DNA from: an uncultured Acidimicrobiales bacterium
Lineage (GTDB): Bacteria > Actinomycetota > Acidimicrobiia > Acidimicrobiales > SZUA-35
Reading direction: 5' to 3'
Assembly (NCBI GenBank): GCA_937981915.1
Contig: CALJMD010000259.1
Span: 1 to 34,620 of the forward strand
DNA: 34,620 nt
The translations under genes were made by a program, and so were the position numbers. Position 1 is the first letter of the stretch, and the number at the start of each line of letters is the position of its first letter. A model generated the notes under the pieces. It saw only the letters and a list, made by a program, of their open reading frames with translations, searched no databases and was not told where the DNA came from. This document shows, one piece after another, positions 16,087 to 24,483 of this stretch.

Positions 16087-17880
16087 ATGGCTCCTGTCTC
16101 GATTTCGAACATTCGCAATATCGCCATCATCGCTCACATCGATCACGGCAAGTCGACGCTGGCTGATCGCCTGCTGGAGATTTGTGGTGCGGTCGAGGCC
16201 CGCGAGATGCGCGATCAGTACCTGGATACGATGGATCTGGAACGCGAACGGGGGATCACCATCAAGCTCCAGAGCGTCAAGCTGGAGTGGAAGAACCACG
16301 TCATCAACCTGATCGACACTCCGGGTCACGTTGACTTCGGCTACGAGGTCAGCCGTTCCCTCGTCGCCTGCGAGGGAGTCGTGTTGGTGGTGGACGCCGC
16401 TCAAGGCATCGAGGCGCAGACCTTGGCCAACACCTATCTGGCCATCGAGAACGATCTTGAAATCGTTCCGGTTCTGAACAAGCTCGATTTGCCTGCTGCT
16501 GACCCCGATCGATACGCCCAGGAGATGGAGCAGGTCATCGGTATGCCCGCTGAAGACGTGCTTCGTATCTCGGCCAAGACCGGGATGGGGGTCGAAGGTC
16601 TTCTCGACGCCATCATCGAGCGGGTCCCTCCGCCCGTGGGTTCGGAAGATGACCCGCTACAAGCCTTGATCTTTGACAGCCATTTCGACACCTACCGGGG
16701 CGTGGTTTCCAGCATTCGGGTGGTGAATGGCCGGATGAAGACCGGTGAGAAGCTCCGTTTCATGCAGGCGGGCGCCGTTCATGAAGCCGACGAAATTGGG
16801 TCGCGCACCCCGGACAACACTCCGGCTGAGTCGCTCGGCCCCGGTGAAGTCGGCTACCTGATAGCGGGGATCAAAGATGTCCGAGAGGCTCGCTCCGGTG
16901 AGACGATCACGTCGGCCAACAGTCCGGCCACCGAGGTGCTGCCCGGCTATCGGGAACCGCAACCGATGGTCTTTTGCGGTCTCTATCCGATCGAGGCAGA
17001 CGACTATGAGAACTTTCGAGAGTCGCTCGACAAACTCCGACTCGATGACGGCAGTTTCACCTTCGAACCGGAGACGTCGGGTGCGCTGGGCTTCGGTTTC
17101 CGCTGCGGCTTCCTCGGCCTCCTACACATGGAGATCGTCAGGGAACGGCTCCAGCGCGAGTTCGATCTGAATCTGATCGCCACCTCGCCTTCGGTGGAGT
17201 ATCGAGTGACCCTGAACAACGGCGAGGAGATGCTTATCGACAATCCTTCTCTCCTTCCGGCATCAGGCGACTTTCAAAAAATTGAAGAGCCGTACCTTCG
17301 AGCCTCGATGATTGTCCCCTCGGACTACACCGGGACCATGATGGAGCTCTGCCAGTCCCGACGCGGGCAGATGGAGAAGATGGAGTATCTCTCGCCCGAG
17401 CGTCTCGAGCTGGTGTATCGGATGCCGCTGGCCGAGGTTGTTGTTGACTTCTTTGACCAGCTCAAGAGCCGTAGCCAAGGCTACGCCAGCCTCGACTACG
17501 AAGCCGAGGGCTACGAGCCAGGCGACCTGGTCCGAGTCGACATCTTGTTTAACGGCGAGCAGGTCGATGCCTTCTCCACCATTGTTCATAGGGACAGTTC
17601 GTACGAGTACGGCCGGAAGACAGCTGAGAAACTCAAGGCCATCATCCCTCGGCAACAGTTCGAGGTTCCGATTCAGGCCGCCATTGGCGGTCGCATCATC
17701 GCACGGGAGACGGTCAAGGCGTTCCGCAAGGACGTGACCGAAAAGCTGTACGGCGGCGACATCACCCGCAAGAACAAGCTGCTCAAGAAGCAGAAGGAAG
17801 GCAAGCGGAAGATGAAGAGCATCGGCCGCGTCGAGATTCCTCCCGACACGTTCATTCAGGTGCTCCGTCTCGACGACTAG
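16087..17880 (+). CDS. lepA: Elongation factor 4 (LepA), ribosome-associated GTPase
   Basis: The 597-residue GTPase acts on elongating or stalled ribosomes and promotes back-translocation or correct 30S assembly. G motifs are visible near the start: [25 protein letters not shown] and [12 protein letters not shown]-like domains follow, with GYLIAGIKD, and the LepA-specific C-terminus ends in [25 protein letters not shown]...[11 protein letters not shown]. The frame is open from 15856, but the ATG at 16087 gives the usual LepA N-terminus ([16 protein letters not shown]) and length. Earlier starts would overlap rpsT antisense. A weak purine stretch, GAAGAAG, lies just upstream. The hemW gene that often follows lepA in actinobacteria is not between lepA and hrcA here. 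Confidence 0.95.
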   Translation: MAPVSISNIRNIAIIAHIDHGKSTLADRLLEICGAVEAREMRDQYLDTMDLERERGITIKLQSVKLEWKNHVINLIDTPGHVDFGYEVSRSLVACEGVVLVVDAAQGIEAQTLANTYLAIENDLEIVPVLNKLDLPAADPDRYAQEMEQVIGMPAEDVLRISAKTGMGVEGLLDAIIERVPPPVGSEDDPLQALIFDSHFDTYRGVVSSIRVVNGRMKTGEKLRFMQAGAVHEADEIGSRTPDNTPAESLGPGEVGYLIAGIKDVREARSGETITSANSPATEVLPGYREPQPMVFCGLYPIEADDYENFRESLDKLRLDDGSFTFEPETSGALGFGFRCGFLGLLHMEIVRERLQREFDLNLIATSPSVEYRVTLNNGEEMLIDNPSLLPASGDFQKIEEPYLRASMIVPSDYTGTMMELCQSRRGQMEKMEYLSPERLELVYRMPLAEVVVDFFDQLKSRSQGYASLDYEAEGYEPGDLVRVDILFNGEQVDAFSTIVHRDSSYEYGRKTAEKLKAIIPRQQFEVPIQAAIGGRIIARETVKAFRKDVTEKLYGGDITRKNKLLKKQKEGKRKMKSIGRVEIPPDTFIQVLRLDD

Positions 17881-17906
17881 GTTGAGGGGCCGTCGAGACG
17901 GCAACC
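17880..17906 (+). terminator. Weak bulged stem-loop directly after lepA
   Basis: GCCGT (17889-17893) and ACGGC (17898-17902) pair around CGAG. GGTT (17880-17883) and AACC (17903-17906) can extend the stem across a bulge. No T-run follows, so termination is uncertain. Confidence 0.25.
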
Positions 17907-17957
17907 GAACGGCAGACTTCTGCGCCCACGACCGACGTCGATAGACTGAAGGTGACC

Positions 17958-18017
17958 ATGCACGGACTTGTATCACAGCACCGACGCCGCACCTCCGAAG
18001 TCGGTTGTCGTGATTGA
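17958..18017 (+). CDS. Small upstream ORF overlapping the hrcA start
   Basis: ATG at 17958 is preceded by GAAGG (17948-17952) at good spacing. It encodes the 19-residue peptide MHGLVSQHRRRTSEVGCRD and ends at TGA 18015-18017. The stop lies just inside hrcA if hrcA begins at GTG 18010, so ribosomes finishing this ORF could restart at the hrcA start. It may be a real leader peptide, or the small frame may hide a different hrcA start. I recognise no homologue. Confidence 0.35.
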   Translation: MHGLVSQHRRRTSEVGCRD

Positions 18018-19017
18018 CGACCGGAAGGCGTCCGTTCTTCGCGCTGTCATCGAGCGGTATACCGAGACGGCGCAGCCGGTCGGTTCGACCGCTGCTGCCA
18101 AGGCGGCCGGGCTGAAAGTGTCGCCGGCCACCGTTCGTAACGACATGGCGGTGCTTGAAGCCGAGGGTTACCTGGCTCAGCCGCACACCAGTGCTGGACG
18201 GATTCCCACGGAGAAGGGCTACCGATTTTTCGTCGACAGTCTCGACGCCAGCCTCCTGGCCGGTGCCGACGCTCGCGACGACGGACGGACGATCGCCCAC
18301 TTCTTCCAAGACCTACGGGGCGAGATCGAACAAGTCATGCAGGACACGGCGAGTCTGCTGACCAGCGTGACCGACTACGCCGCCGTCGTGGTCGACGACA
18401 GCGGGGAGGCAGCAACCGTACGGTCGGTACAACTTGTCTCACTGGCCGATCGGGTGGTCATGTCGGTGACCGTGCTCTCCAACGGTCAGGTAATGAAACA
18501 CACCTTCGACTTCGATGCCGACATCGATGATCGAGTTGTGGCCCACGCAGGGGCAATGCTCAATGAGTCCGCAGTAAGTTTCACCCTGGCCGAGGCCAAG
18601 TCGGTGCCTCCGTCGGGCGACAACGCCGTGGACGCACTGGTCAGCCAATTCTTCGACGCCATCTTCGACCAACCACACGACGGCGAGCGAGTCTACGTCG
18701 AAGGGGCGTCAAAGGTGGCAAACGCCTTTGAGGCGGTTGACTCGGTGGGCCAGGTGCTCACCATATTGGAACAACAGCTGGTCGTGGTGAGTCTCCTCGC
18801 CGACGTGATGGAACGAGGATTGTCGGTCGCCATTGGAACCGAAACGGGGGTGGAACCGCTGTCGGAGTGTAGCTTGGTGGTGTCCCCCTACAAGATTGAC
18901 GGCGAGCACGCAGGCTCGATCGCCGTTCTTGGGCCGACCAGAATGAACTACCCACAAGCCATGTCCGCAGTGGCCGCAGTGAGCAACCAGCTCGGACGAC
19001 GGCTGAGTGACGGATAG
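18010..19017 (+). CDS. hrcA: Heat-inducible transcription repressor HrcA
   Basis: The 335-residue repressor normally binds CIRCE operators and controls chaperone genes. The N-terminal winged helix is typical: DDRKASVLRAVIERYTETAQPVGS, then VSPATVRNDMAVLEAEGYLAQPHTSAGRIPTEKGYRFFVD. The C-terminal part carries the usual LEQQLVVVSLL and a late VLGPTRMNYPQAMSAVAAVSNQLG. The frame opens at TTG 17968, but GTG 18010 aligns best with known HrcA N-termini. No clear ribosome site precedes it, while one does precede the overlapping small ORF. I searched the upstream region for the CIRCE half TTAGCACTC and did not find it. dnaJ follows after 33 bases. Confidence 0.92.
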   Translation: MIDDRKASVLRAVIERYTETAQPVGSTAAAKAAGLKVSPATVRNDMAVLEAEGYLAQPHTSAGRIPTEKGYRFFVDSLDASLLAGADARDDGRTIAHFFQDLRGEIEQVMQDTASLLTSVTDYAAVVVDDSGEAATVRSVQLVSLADRVVMSVTVLSNGQVMKHTFDFDADIDDRVVAHAGAMLNESAVSFTLAEAKSVPPSGDNAVDALVSQFFDAIFDQPHDGERVYVEGASKVANAFEAVDSVGQVLTILEQQLVVVSLLADVMERGLSVAIGTETGVEPLSECSLVVSPYKIDGEHAGSIAVLGPTRMNYPQAMSAVAAVSNQLGRRLSDG

Positions 19018-19050
19018 GCGACGACAGCTGCAACGACGGCTGGATTTCTC

Positions 19051-20154
19051 ATGGACTACTACCAAATCCTCGGCGTAGAACGCTCGGCAACACCAGACGA
19101 CATCAAGCGCGCCTACCGCAAACTGGCCCGCGAGCTTCACCCTGACGCCAATCCCGGCGATGCTGAAGCCGAGTCACGGTTCAAACAGGTGGCCGAGGCG
19201 TACGAAGTTCTCAGCGACGCCGAGAAGCGTGCCCGCTACGACCGCTTCGGCACGAGCGCCAACCGAATGAGCGGTGGTGGCGGCGGCGACCCCTTCGCCG
19301 CCTCGGGGCTAGGCGACCTTTTCGACGCTTTCTTCAACGCCGGAGCTCGCTCGGAGGCCGGACCTCAGCGCGGCGCCGACTTGGAAGTCGTCACTCAACT
19401 ATCGCTTGAAGATGTTGTCAACGGCGTGGCCAAGGAAGTGTCGGTTCGCACTGCGGTTGCCTGCGACACGTGTGAAGCCACCGGTGCCGCCCCAGGTTCG
19501 CATGCTCTTCGATGTGACCAGTGCGGGGGAACCGGTCAGGTTCGCCAGGTGCGCCAGTCGATCTTGGGCCAGATGGTGACCACGACGACGTGTGCCCGCT
19601 GCTCAGGTGAAGGTGTCACCATCTCTGATCCGTGCCACGTCTGTTCCGGTGAGGGACGTCGGGTCGAGGAACAAACCTATGTAGTTGACATCCCACCAGG
19701 AGTCGACGACGGCGCGACGCTCAGGCTGACTGGCAGGGGAGCGGTTGGCCGCCGAGGAGCTGGCGCGGGCGATCTTTACGTACTTGTTCAGGTCGAGCCA
19801 CATCCGACCTACCGTCGTGACGGCGACAACATTCTCGCTGAGCTGCATGTGCCCATGACCCAGGCTGCCCTTGGAGCAAAAATCAGCTTCGCCGCCATCG
19901 ACGGCGAAGTCGAGGTCACGGTTCCGGCCGGGTCTCAAACCGGCACGGCGTTTCGGTTCCGGGACCGAGGTGTTCCGAAGCTTCGAGGTCGGTCTCGCGG
20001 CGATCTAATCCTGGCTCTTGTCGTCGACACCCCGACCGAGCTGACACCTGAGCAGGAAGCACTTGTGCGTCAACTGGCGGAATCCAGGGATGAACCGGTT
20101 GATGACCCGTCCGATGGGGTGCTTGACCGTCTCAAGTCCAAGTTCGGCAACTAG
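19051..20154 (+). CDS. dnaJ: Chaperone DnaJ (Hsp40)
   Basis: The 367-residue co-chaperone stimulates DnaK ATPase and presents unfolded substrates. The J domain (1-67) has HPD at 30-32. A Gly/Phe-rich stretch with GGGGG follows (about 70-100). The zinc region has four CxxC pairs at Cys138/141, 155/158, 181/184 and 195/198, and the C-terminal substrate-binding domain follows. The ATG start is clear. It sits between hrcA and rsmE without dnaK or grpE, matching the second DnaJ of actinobacteria, called DnaJ2 there. Control by HrcA is expected from position but no operator was seen. Confidence 0.94.
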   Translation: MDYYQILGVERSATPDDIKRAYRKLARELHPDANPGDAEAESRFKQVAEAYEVLSDAEKRARYDRFGTSANRMSGGGGGDPFAASGLGDLFDAFFNAGARSEAGPQRGADLEVVTQLSLEDVVNGVAKEVSVRTAVACDTCEATGAAPGSHALRCDQCGGTGQVRQVRQSILGQMVTTTTCARCSGEGVTISDPCHVCSGEGRRVEEQTYVVDIPPGVDDGATLRLTGRGAVGRRGAGAGDLYVLVQVEPHPTYRRDGDNILAELHVPMTQAALGAKISFAAIDGEVEVTVPAGSQTGTAFRFRDRGVPKLRGRSRGDLILALVVDTPTELTPEQEALVRQLAESRDEPVDDPSDGVLDRLKSKFGN

Positions 20155-20169
20155 ACGGCTTCGCTGGCA

Positions 20170-20868
20170 ATGTCGAGCGGTTCGCTAAGCGAGCTTCGTA
20201 ACAACCCCCTCGTCTTTGTCGAAGATCTCGAGCAACCCTGGCTGTCCGACGGCGACGCCAGACACGTAACGAAGTCGCTGCGGCTGCGCTCCGGTGCCCG
20301 GCTAGCAGCCGGTGACGGCGACGGTCGCTGGCGCTGGGTTCGCCTGACTGACGGTGGCGAGCTCGAAGTTGAGGATCAAGTAGTTCGTTCAGATCCGTCG
20401 AGAAACCAGGTGCTTACCGTTGCCTTTGCCCCGGTGAAGGGGGACCGCAGCGATCTGATTGTTCAAAAAGTGACTGAGCTGGGCATCGATCAGATAGTGC
20501 CGGTGCATACCGCTCGTTCCGTTGTGCGCTGGGATGCCGAGCGGGCAGCCAAACAGGTTGAACGTCATCGACGGATCGCACGTGAAGCGGCGATGCAGTC
20601 CCGCCGAACCCACCTGCCCGACATTTCGACCATGATGCCGCTGATGGAACTTGTCGGGGGTCGGAACGATGTGGCCTTTGCCGAACCTGGTGGGCGTCCT
20701 CTCAGTGCCACTGACCGGCCGCCTTCATGTTTAGTGATTGGCCCTGAAGGTGGGTTCGATCCAGGAGAGTTGGAAGGTCACGAAACGGTCGGACTTCCTG
20801 GGCGTATTCTCCGTACGGAAACGGCAGCCATCGTCGGTGCCGCCGTATTGGCCGCACGCTTCGACTAG
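20170..20868 (+). CDS. rsmE: 16S rRNA m3U1498 methyltransferase RsmE
   Basis: The 232-residue SPOUT-class methyltransferase methylates N3 of U1498 in 16S rRNA. The N-terminal PUA-like part contains DARHVTKSLRLRSGARL. The catalytic domain shows FAPVKGDRSDLIVQKVTELGIDQIVPVHTARSVV, then REAAMQSRRTHLP, and the knot motifs IGPEGGF and GRILRTETAAIVGAAV near the C-terminus. Length and motifs are canonical. It starts 15 bases after dnaJ and is probably co-transcribed with it. A 145-base gap containing a candidate promoter separates it from the next gene. Confidence 0.93.
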   Translation: MSSGSLSELRNNPLVFVEDLEQPWLSDGDARHVTKSLRLRSGARLAAGDGDGRWRWVRLTDGGELEVEDQVVRSDPSRNQVLTVAFAPVKGDRSDLIVQKVTELGIDQIVPVHTARSVVRWDAERAAKQVERHRRIAREAAMQSRRTHLPDISTMMPLMELVGGRNDVAFAEPGGRPLSATDRPPSCLVIGPEGGFDPGELEGHETVGLPGRILRTETAAIVGAAVLAARFD

Positions 20869-20911
20869 CTGCGAGCCGCCTGCGACGAACCTGAACCAAC
20901 ACTAAAAGTGG

Positions 20912-20940
20912 TTGAAGTTGCGTAGAGTGGCGGGTAGCTT
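20912..20940 (+). promoter_or_regulatory. Candidate promoter of the BldD-like gene
   Basis: TTGAAG (20912-20917) and TAGCTT (20935-20940) are separated by exactly 17 bases, a fair match to a housekeeping promoter (TTGACA, TANNNT). A transcript would start near 20947, leaving a leader of about 67 bases. The sequence just before the -35 is an imperfect inverted repeat (CCAACAC/GTGGTTG). Confidence 0.4.
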
Positions 20941-21013
20941 TTGAGGTGCCGTAGTCAACGTTGTGCCGCCAAGGGCCTGCGATGTCGCCGCCGGCGTGTG
21001 AAAGGACTGAGAA

Positions 21014-21592
21014 GTGAGCAACGAGAGTTCTTCTCCCTCCGACCCGTCCTCTTCATCTGACGAGTCCGGCGAGCAGGCCTCCGAACTCGATGAGGCCACC
21101 GTTCAATACGGTCTCCGAGTTGGTGAACGGCTTCGTTCGATACGTCGCCAGAAACGTCTGTCGTTGCAAGACGTCGAGGCATTGTCATCCCACGAGTTCA
21201 AGGCCTCAGTGCTCGGAGCCTACGAACGAGGGGAGCGGGCGATATCAGTAGCACGGCTGCATCGACTTGCCGGCTACTACAGCGTCCCCGTCGATCAGCT
21301 CTTGCCTCGAACAACCTCATCCAAGCCTGATGTGGTGGACCTGACATCGGATGCCCCGATGCTGAACGGTGTCACCATTCAACTTGAGGCGGTGAAAGAG
21401 GTCCCAGCCCCGGAAGGCGAGATGCTCCGCAGGTATCTGGACATGATTCAGGTACAGCGAGGTGACTTCAACGGTCGAGTGCTTACGGTCCGTCAGGATG
21501 ATTTGCGGGCGGTGGCATGCATCCTCGGGGTCGAAATTGAGGTGGCGGTAGGACGTTTGCGTGATCTGAAGCTCGTTCACGCCTCCGACTAA
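21014..21592 (+). CDS. bldD: BldD-like transcriptional regulator with c-di-GMP-binding signature
   Basis: The 192-residue protein has an acidic Ser-rich N-terminal arm (1-28), a helix-turn-helix domain of the XRE/BldD type (about 30-98) and a C-terminal domain (about 118-190). The HTH contains GERLRSIRRQKRLSLQDVEALS and EFKASVLGAYERGERAISVARLHRLAGYYSVPVDQLLP, which I recognise as very close to Streptomyces BldD. In the C-terminal domain R149-G-D151, eight residues, then R160-Q-D-D163 fits exactly the RxD-x8-RxxD motif that binds a c-di-GMP tetramer in BldD. It is therefore likely a c-di-GMP-dependent repressor. The start is GTG 21014 with AAAGGA at 21001-21006. It sits alone between rsmE and phoH. 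The N-terminal arm is longer than in Streptomyces. Confidence 0.88.
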   Translation: MSNESSSPSDPSSSSDESGEQASELDEATVQYGLRVGERLRSIRRQKRLSLQDVEALSSHEFKASVLGAYERGERAISVARLHRLAGYYSVPVDQLLPRTTSSKPDVVDLTSDAPMLNGVTIQLEAVKEVPAPEGEMLRRYLDMIQVQRGDFNGRVLTVRQDDLRAVACILGVEIEVAVGRLRDLKLVHASD

Positions 21593-21722
21593 AAATTGCC
21601 CGACACGTCGGTGACTCTGTTGCCATAGTGGCAGCGTTGGCCGTTCTCCGCACGTTGCGCCCGGTTAGTAGCTGTGAGCCTTATCCTGCGCCGCGAAAGA
21701 CAGGCGCTGCAACAACCAGAAC

Positions 21723-21728
21723 TATACT
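21723..21728 (+). promoter_or_regulatory. Candidate -10 box for the phoH operon
   Basis: TATACT matches the -10 consensus at five of six positions and lies 30 bases before the phoH ATG. No convincing -35 hexamer was seen at 16-19 bases upstream. The 166-base gap holding it also contains small inverted repeats (CGAC-AC-GTCG and GCCA-TAG-TGGC). Confidence 0.4.
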
Positions 21729-21758
21729 TTTGGGTTCCCCCACGATGGCAAGGACTGC

Positions 21759-22703
21759 ATGAATCCACCGTTGAAAATCGAAGTGCCCGACAATGGCCTC
21801 ATGGCCGGTCTACTCGGACAGCGGGACGAGAACCTTCGAGTCATTGAAGACAGCTACAACGTGGAGATTCACGTTCGCGGTAACGAGATCACCGTCGACG
21901 GTCACGATGCGTCAGCGGCTACCGATGTCATCGCCGAACTCATCGAGTTGCTACAACAAGGCGGCTCCATCGAATCGTCCGTGGTCAAACGATCGATCGA
22001 CATGATCGGGCAGAACGAGCGACCTTCGAAAGTGCTGACCGACCGGGTTTTGACCACCTACAGGGGTAAACCGGTCAAGCCGAAAACCGCCGGGCAAAAG
22101 CATTACGTCGACGCCATCAGAAAGAATCTGGTGACCTTCGGGATCGGTCCCGCCGGAACCGGAAAGAGCTGGCTGGCGGTTGCATCGGCAGTGGCCGCCT
22201 TACAGGACAAGCAGGTGGAACGCATCTTGTTGACTCGCCCCGCCGTTGAGGCTGGCGAGCGGCTCGGTTACCTGCCCGGTGACTTGATGGACAAGGTGGA
22301 CCCGTATCTGCGGCCCCTTTATGACGCTCTGCACGACATGGTTGGTGCCGAGCAGATGAGTCGCCTGTTCGAGCGAAACGTCGTAGAGGTTGCGCCGTTG
22401 GCGTTCATGCGCGGGCGGACGTTGAACGACAGCTTCATCATTCTCGATGAAGCCCAGAACACCACTCCGCAACAGATGATGATGTTCCTCACCCGGATCG
22501 GTTTCAACTCGAAGGCCGTTATTACCGGCGATACGACTCAGGTCGACGTTTCCGGCAGCAAGAGCGGCTTGGACGGGCTGGAACCCGTGCTAGGCGGTAT
22601 TGACGACCTCGACTTCGTGCGTTTGACGTCATCCGATGTGGTCAGGCACCGTATCGTCCAAGACATCGTCGACGCCTACGCCCGGAACCAGCAACGGGCA
22701 TGA
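21759..22703 (+). CDS. phoH: PhoH family ATPase
   Basis: The 314-residue protein is a cytoplasmic P-loop ATPase of the PhoH/YbeZ family, probably acting with YbeY in RNA processing. An N-terminal KH-like region (about 1-85, with GLLGQRDENLRVIEDSYNVEIHVRGN) is followed by the ATPase domain. That domain has Walker A GPAGTGKS (130-137), LLTRPAVEAGERLGYLPGD, Walker B FIILDEAQN (about 226-234) and VITGDTTQVD. Length and motifs are canonical. ATG 21759 has AAGGA at 21750-21754. Its TGA overlaps the ybeY ATG by four bases. Confidence 0.94.
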   Translation: MNPPLKIEVPDNGLMAGLLGQRDENLRVIEDSYNVEIHVRGNEITVDGHDASAATDVIAELIELLQQGGSIESSVVKRSIDMIGQNERPSKVLTDRVLTTYRGKPVKPKTAGQKHYVDAIRKNLVTFGIGPAGTGKSWLAVASAVAALQDKQVERILLTRPAVEAGERLGYLPGDLMDKVDPYLRPLYDALHDMVGAEQMSRLFERNVVEVAPLAFMRGRTLNDSFIILDEAQNTTPQQMMMFLTRIGFNSKAVITGDTTQVDVSGSKSGLDGLEPVLGGIDDLDFVRLTSSDVVRHRIVQDIVDAYARNQQRA

Positions 22704-23176
22704 GCCGCCTCGAGGTTGCGGTGGCAAACCGAAGCGCTGAAGCCGACATTGACCTCGAACGCTGGAGCGGCGTGGCCGGCGACACGCTGGCCGGTGAGGG
22801 CATCACTACCGGTGAACTCGGACTCACTTTCATCGATAGCGACGAAATGGCCGACCTGAACCACGCACATATGGACAAGACTGGTCCCACCGATGTGTTG
22901 GCGTTCCCGCTGGACGGTGCTGACTTCTTTGATCTGCCGTCGAACGACGTGCCGGTTTCGCTCGGCGATGTCGTTGTTTGCCCCTCGGTGGCCCGGGCTC
23001 AGGCCCCTGAGCATTGCGGCAGCGTCGAGGCTGAACTGGCACTGCTGGTGATCCACGGCGTCCTGCATGTGCTTGGTCACGACCACTACCTGGATGAGGA
23101 GCGGGCCGTCATGTTGGCCCGGGAGCACGTCCACATGGAGCGGTTGGGGTTCACTCACCCCGAGTTCCCCCAATGA
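22700..23176 (+). CDS. ybeY: Endoribonuclease YbeY
   Basis: The 158-residue metal-dependent RNase matures 16S rRNA 3' ends and takes part in ribosome quality control. The zinc-binding motif HGVLHVLGHDH gives ligands His119, His123 and His129. FIDSDEMADLNHAHMDKTGPTDVLAFP is the other family signature. ATG 22700 overlaps the phoH stop and the TGA overlaps the corC-type ATG, each by four bases (ATGA), so translation is coupled through the operon. Confidence 0.94.
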   Translation: MSRLEVAVANRSAEADIDLERWSGVAGDTLAGEGITTGELGLTFIDSDEMADLNHAHMDKTGPTDVLAFPLDGADFFDLPSNDVPVSLGDVVVCPSVARAQAPEHCGSVEAELALLVIHGVLHVLGHDHYLDEERAVMLAREHVHMERLGFTHPEFPQ

Positions 23177-24483
23177 CGTCAGCTGATTTCATGTTCGTCG
23201 ATGGTCTGGCCATCGGAGCTCTAGTGCTGTTGGCCGTGGTGGCCGCCGTTCTCGTTGCTGCGGAAGAGGCGTTCGCTCGCTCCAGCGTGGCACGGGCCGA
23301 GTCCCTGTCCGACTACGACACGCAGCGAGCGAACCGACTGAGCGCCCTGCTGTCGCTTCCTGAGCAAGAGGTTCGCAACCCATTGCGCCTCCTGGTGGTC
23401 GTATTCCAGCTGAGCGAGGCGGCATTGGCCGCCATTTTGGTCTTCCGGTTCTTCAGCCAACCGCTGTCCACCGTCCTCACCGTAACCAACCTGCTGTTTA
23501 TGTTCGTGGCCACCGAAGCGTTGCCCCGAACGTGGTCGATCCTCAACATCGATCGCACAGCTCTCGCCCTTGTCGGCCCGGTTGGCTCACTGCTGGGCTT
23601 CGCCCCGACTCGGCTCCTGGCTCGGGCCCTGATCAGATTGACCAATGTTGTCATGCCCGGCAAGGGCCTACGACAGGGGCCGTTCGCCGTCCCTGAAGAG
23701 CTGATTGCGTTGGCCGATGCCGCGGTGGAAGACGACGTGATTGACGAGAGCGAGCGAGATCTGATCGAGTCGGTGATCGAGTTTGGCGACACCATTGTCC
23801 GTGAGGTCATGGTGCCACGAACCGACATGGTCACCGTAGAGATGGGATCTACGGTGGAAGAGGTGTTGGAGAAAGCATCTGTCGTCGGATTCTCCCGTGT
23901 TCCCGTCGTTGGCGACAGCATCGACGATGTCATTGGACTGGCCTACGTCAAAGACCTCATTCGCGCCGAACTCGATGGCCACGCCGGACGTGCCATCGAT
24001 TCGGTGTTGCGTCGCGCCCCGTTCGTTCCCGAGACCAAAAAGGTTGCCGAACTCCTTCGTGAGATGCAACAGGAGACCTATCACATGGCAATCGCCGTCG
24101 ACGAGTACGGCGGTATCGCCGGGCTTGTCACCCTTGAAGACCTGATCGAAGAACTGGTCGGTGAAATCGTTGACGAATACGACGTCGAAGAACCGTTGGT
24201 CGAGCGCCTGGTCGACGGCTCGTTGCGGGTGGACGCCCGCATACTGGTTGACGAAGTGAACGACTTGGGCGGCTTGCACCTACCTGAAGGCGACTGGGAC
24301 ACAGTCGGCGGCTTGGTGTTCGACGTCTTCGGTCGGGTTCCCACCGTGGGTGAGACGTGCGACGTTGACGGTCACTATTTGAAGGTCGAGAGAGTGCAAG
24401 GGCGACGAATAACCAAAGTCCGTGTGTCCCGCCAGTCAGTGGCCGTAGCGGCTTCGAGCGAAGCCGAAAGGGCTAAATCATGA
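23173..24483 (+). CDS. Hemolysin/CorC family membrane protein with CNNM, CBS and CorC domains
   Basis: The 436-residue protein has an N-terminal CNNM transmembrane domain (about 1-150, hydrophobic segments near 10-30, 75-115 and 125-150). Two CBS domains (about 195-325) follow, containing VREVMVPRTDMVTVE and IAVDEYGGIAGLVTLEDLIEELVGEIVDEYD, and then a CorC_HlyC domain (about 340-420, with DTVGGLVFDVFGRVP). The family is implicated in Mg2+/Co2+ transport or efflux, with nucleotide sensing by CBS; hemolysin is a historical name. It overlaps both ybeY and era by ATGA tetranucleotides. Confidence 0.92.
   Translation: MTSADFMFVDGLAIGALVLLAVVAAVLVAAEEAFARSSVARAESLSDYDTQRANRLSALLSLPEQEVRNPLRLLVVVFQLSEAALAAILVFRFFSQPLSTVLTVTNLLFMFVATEALPRTWSILNIDRTALALVGPVGSLLGFAPTRLLARALIRLTNVVMPGKGLRQGPFAVPEELIALADAAVEDDVIDESERDLIESVIEFGDTIVREVMVPRTDMVTVEMGSTVEEVLEKASVVGFSRVPVVGDSIDDVIGLAYVKDLIRAELDGHAGRAIDSVLRRAPFVPETKKVAELLREMQQETYHMAIAVDEYGGIAGLVTLEDLIEELVGEIVDEYDVEEPLVERLVDGSLRVDARILVDEVNDLGGLHLPEGDWDTVGGLVFDVFGRVPTVGETCDVDGHYLKVERVQGRRITKVRVSRQSVAVAASSEAERAKS

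Noticed and set aside
17881-18009. CIRCE operator upstream of hrcA
   Set aside because: Neither TTAGCACTC nor GAGTGCTAA was seen in the region.
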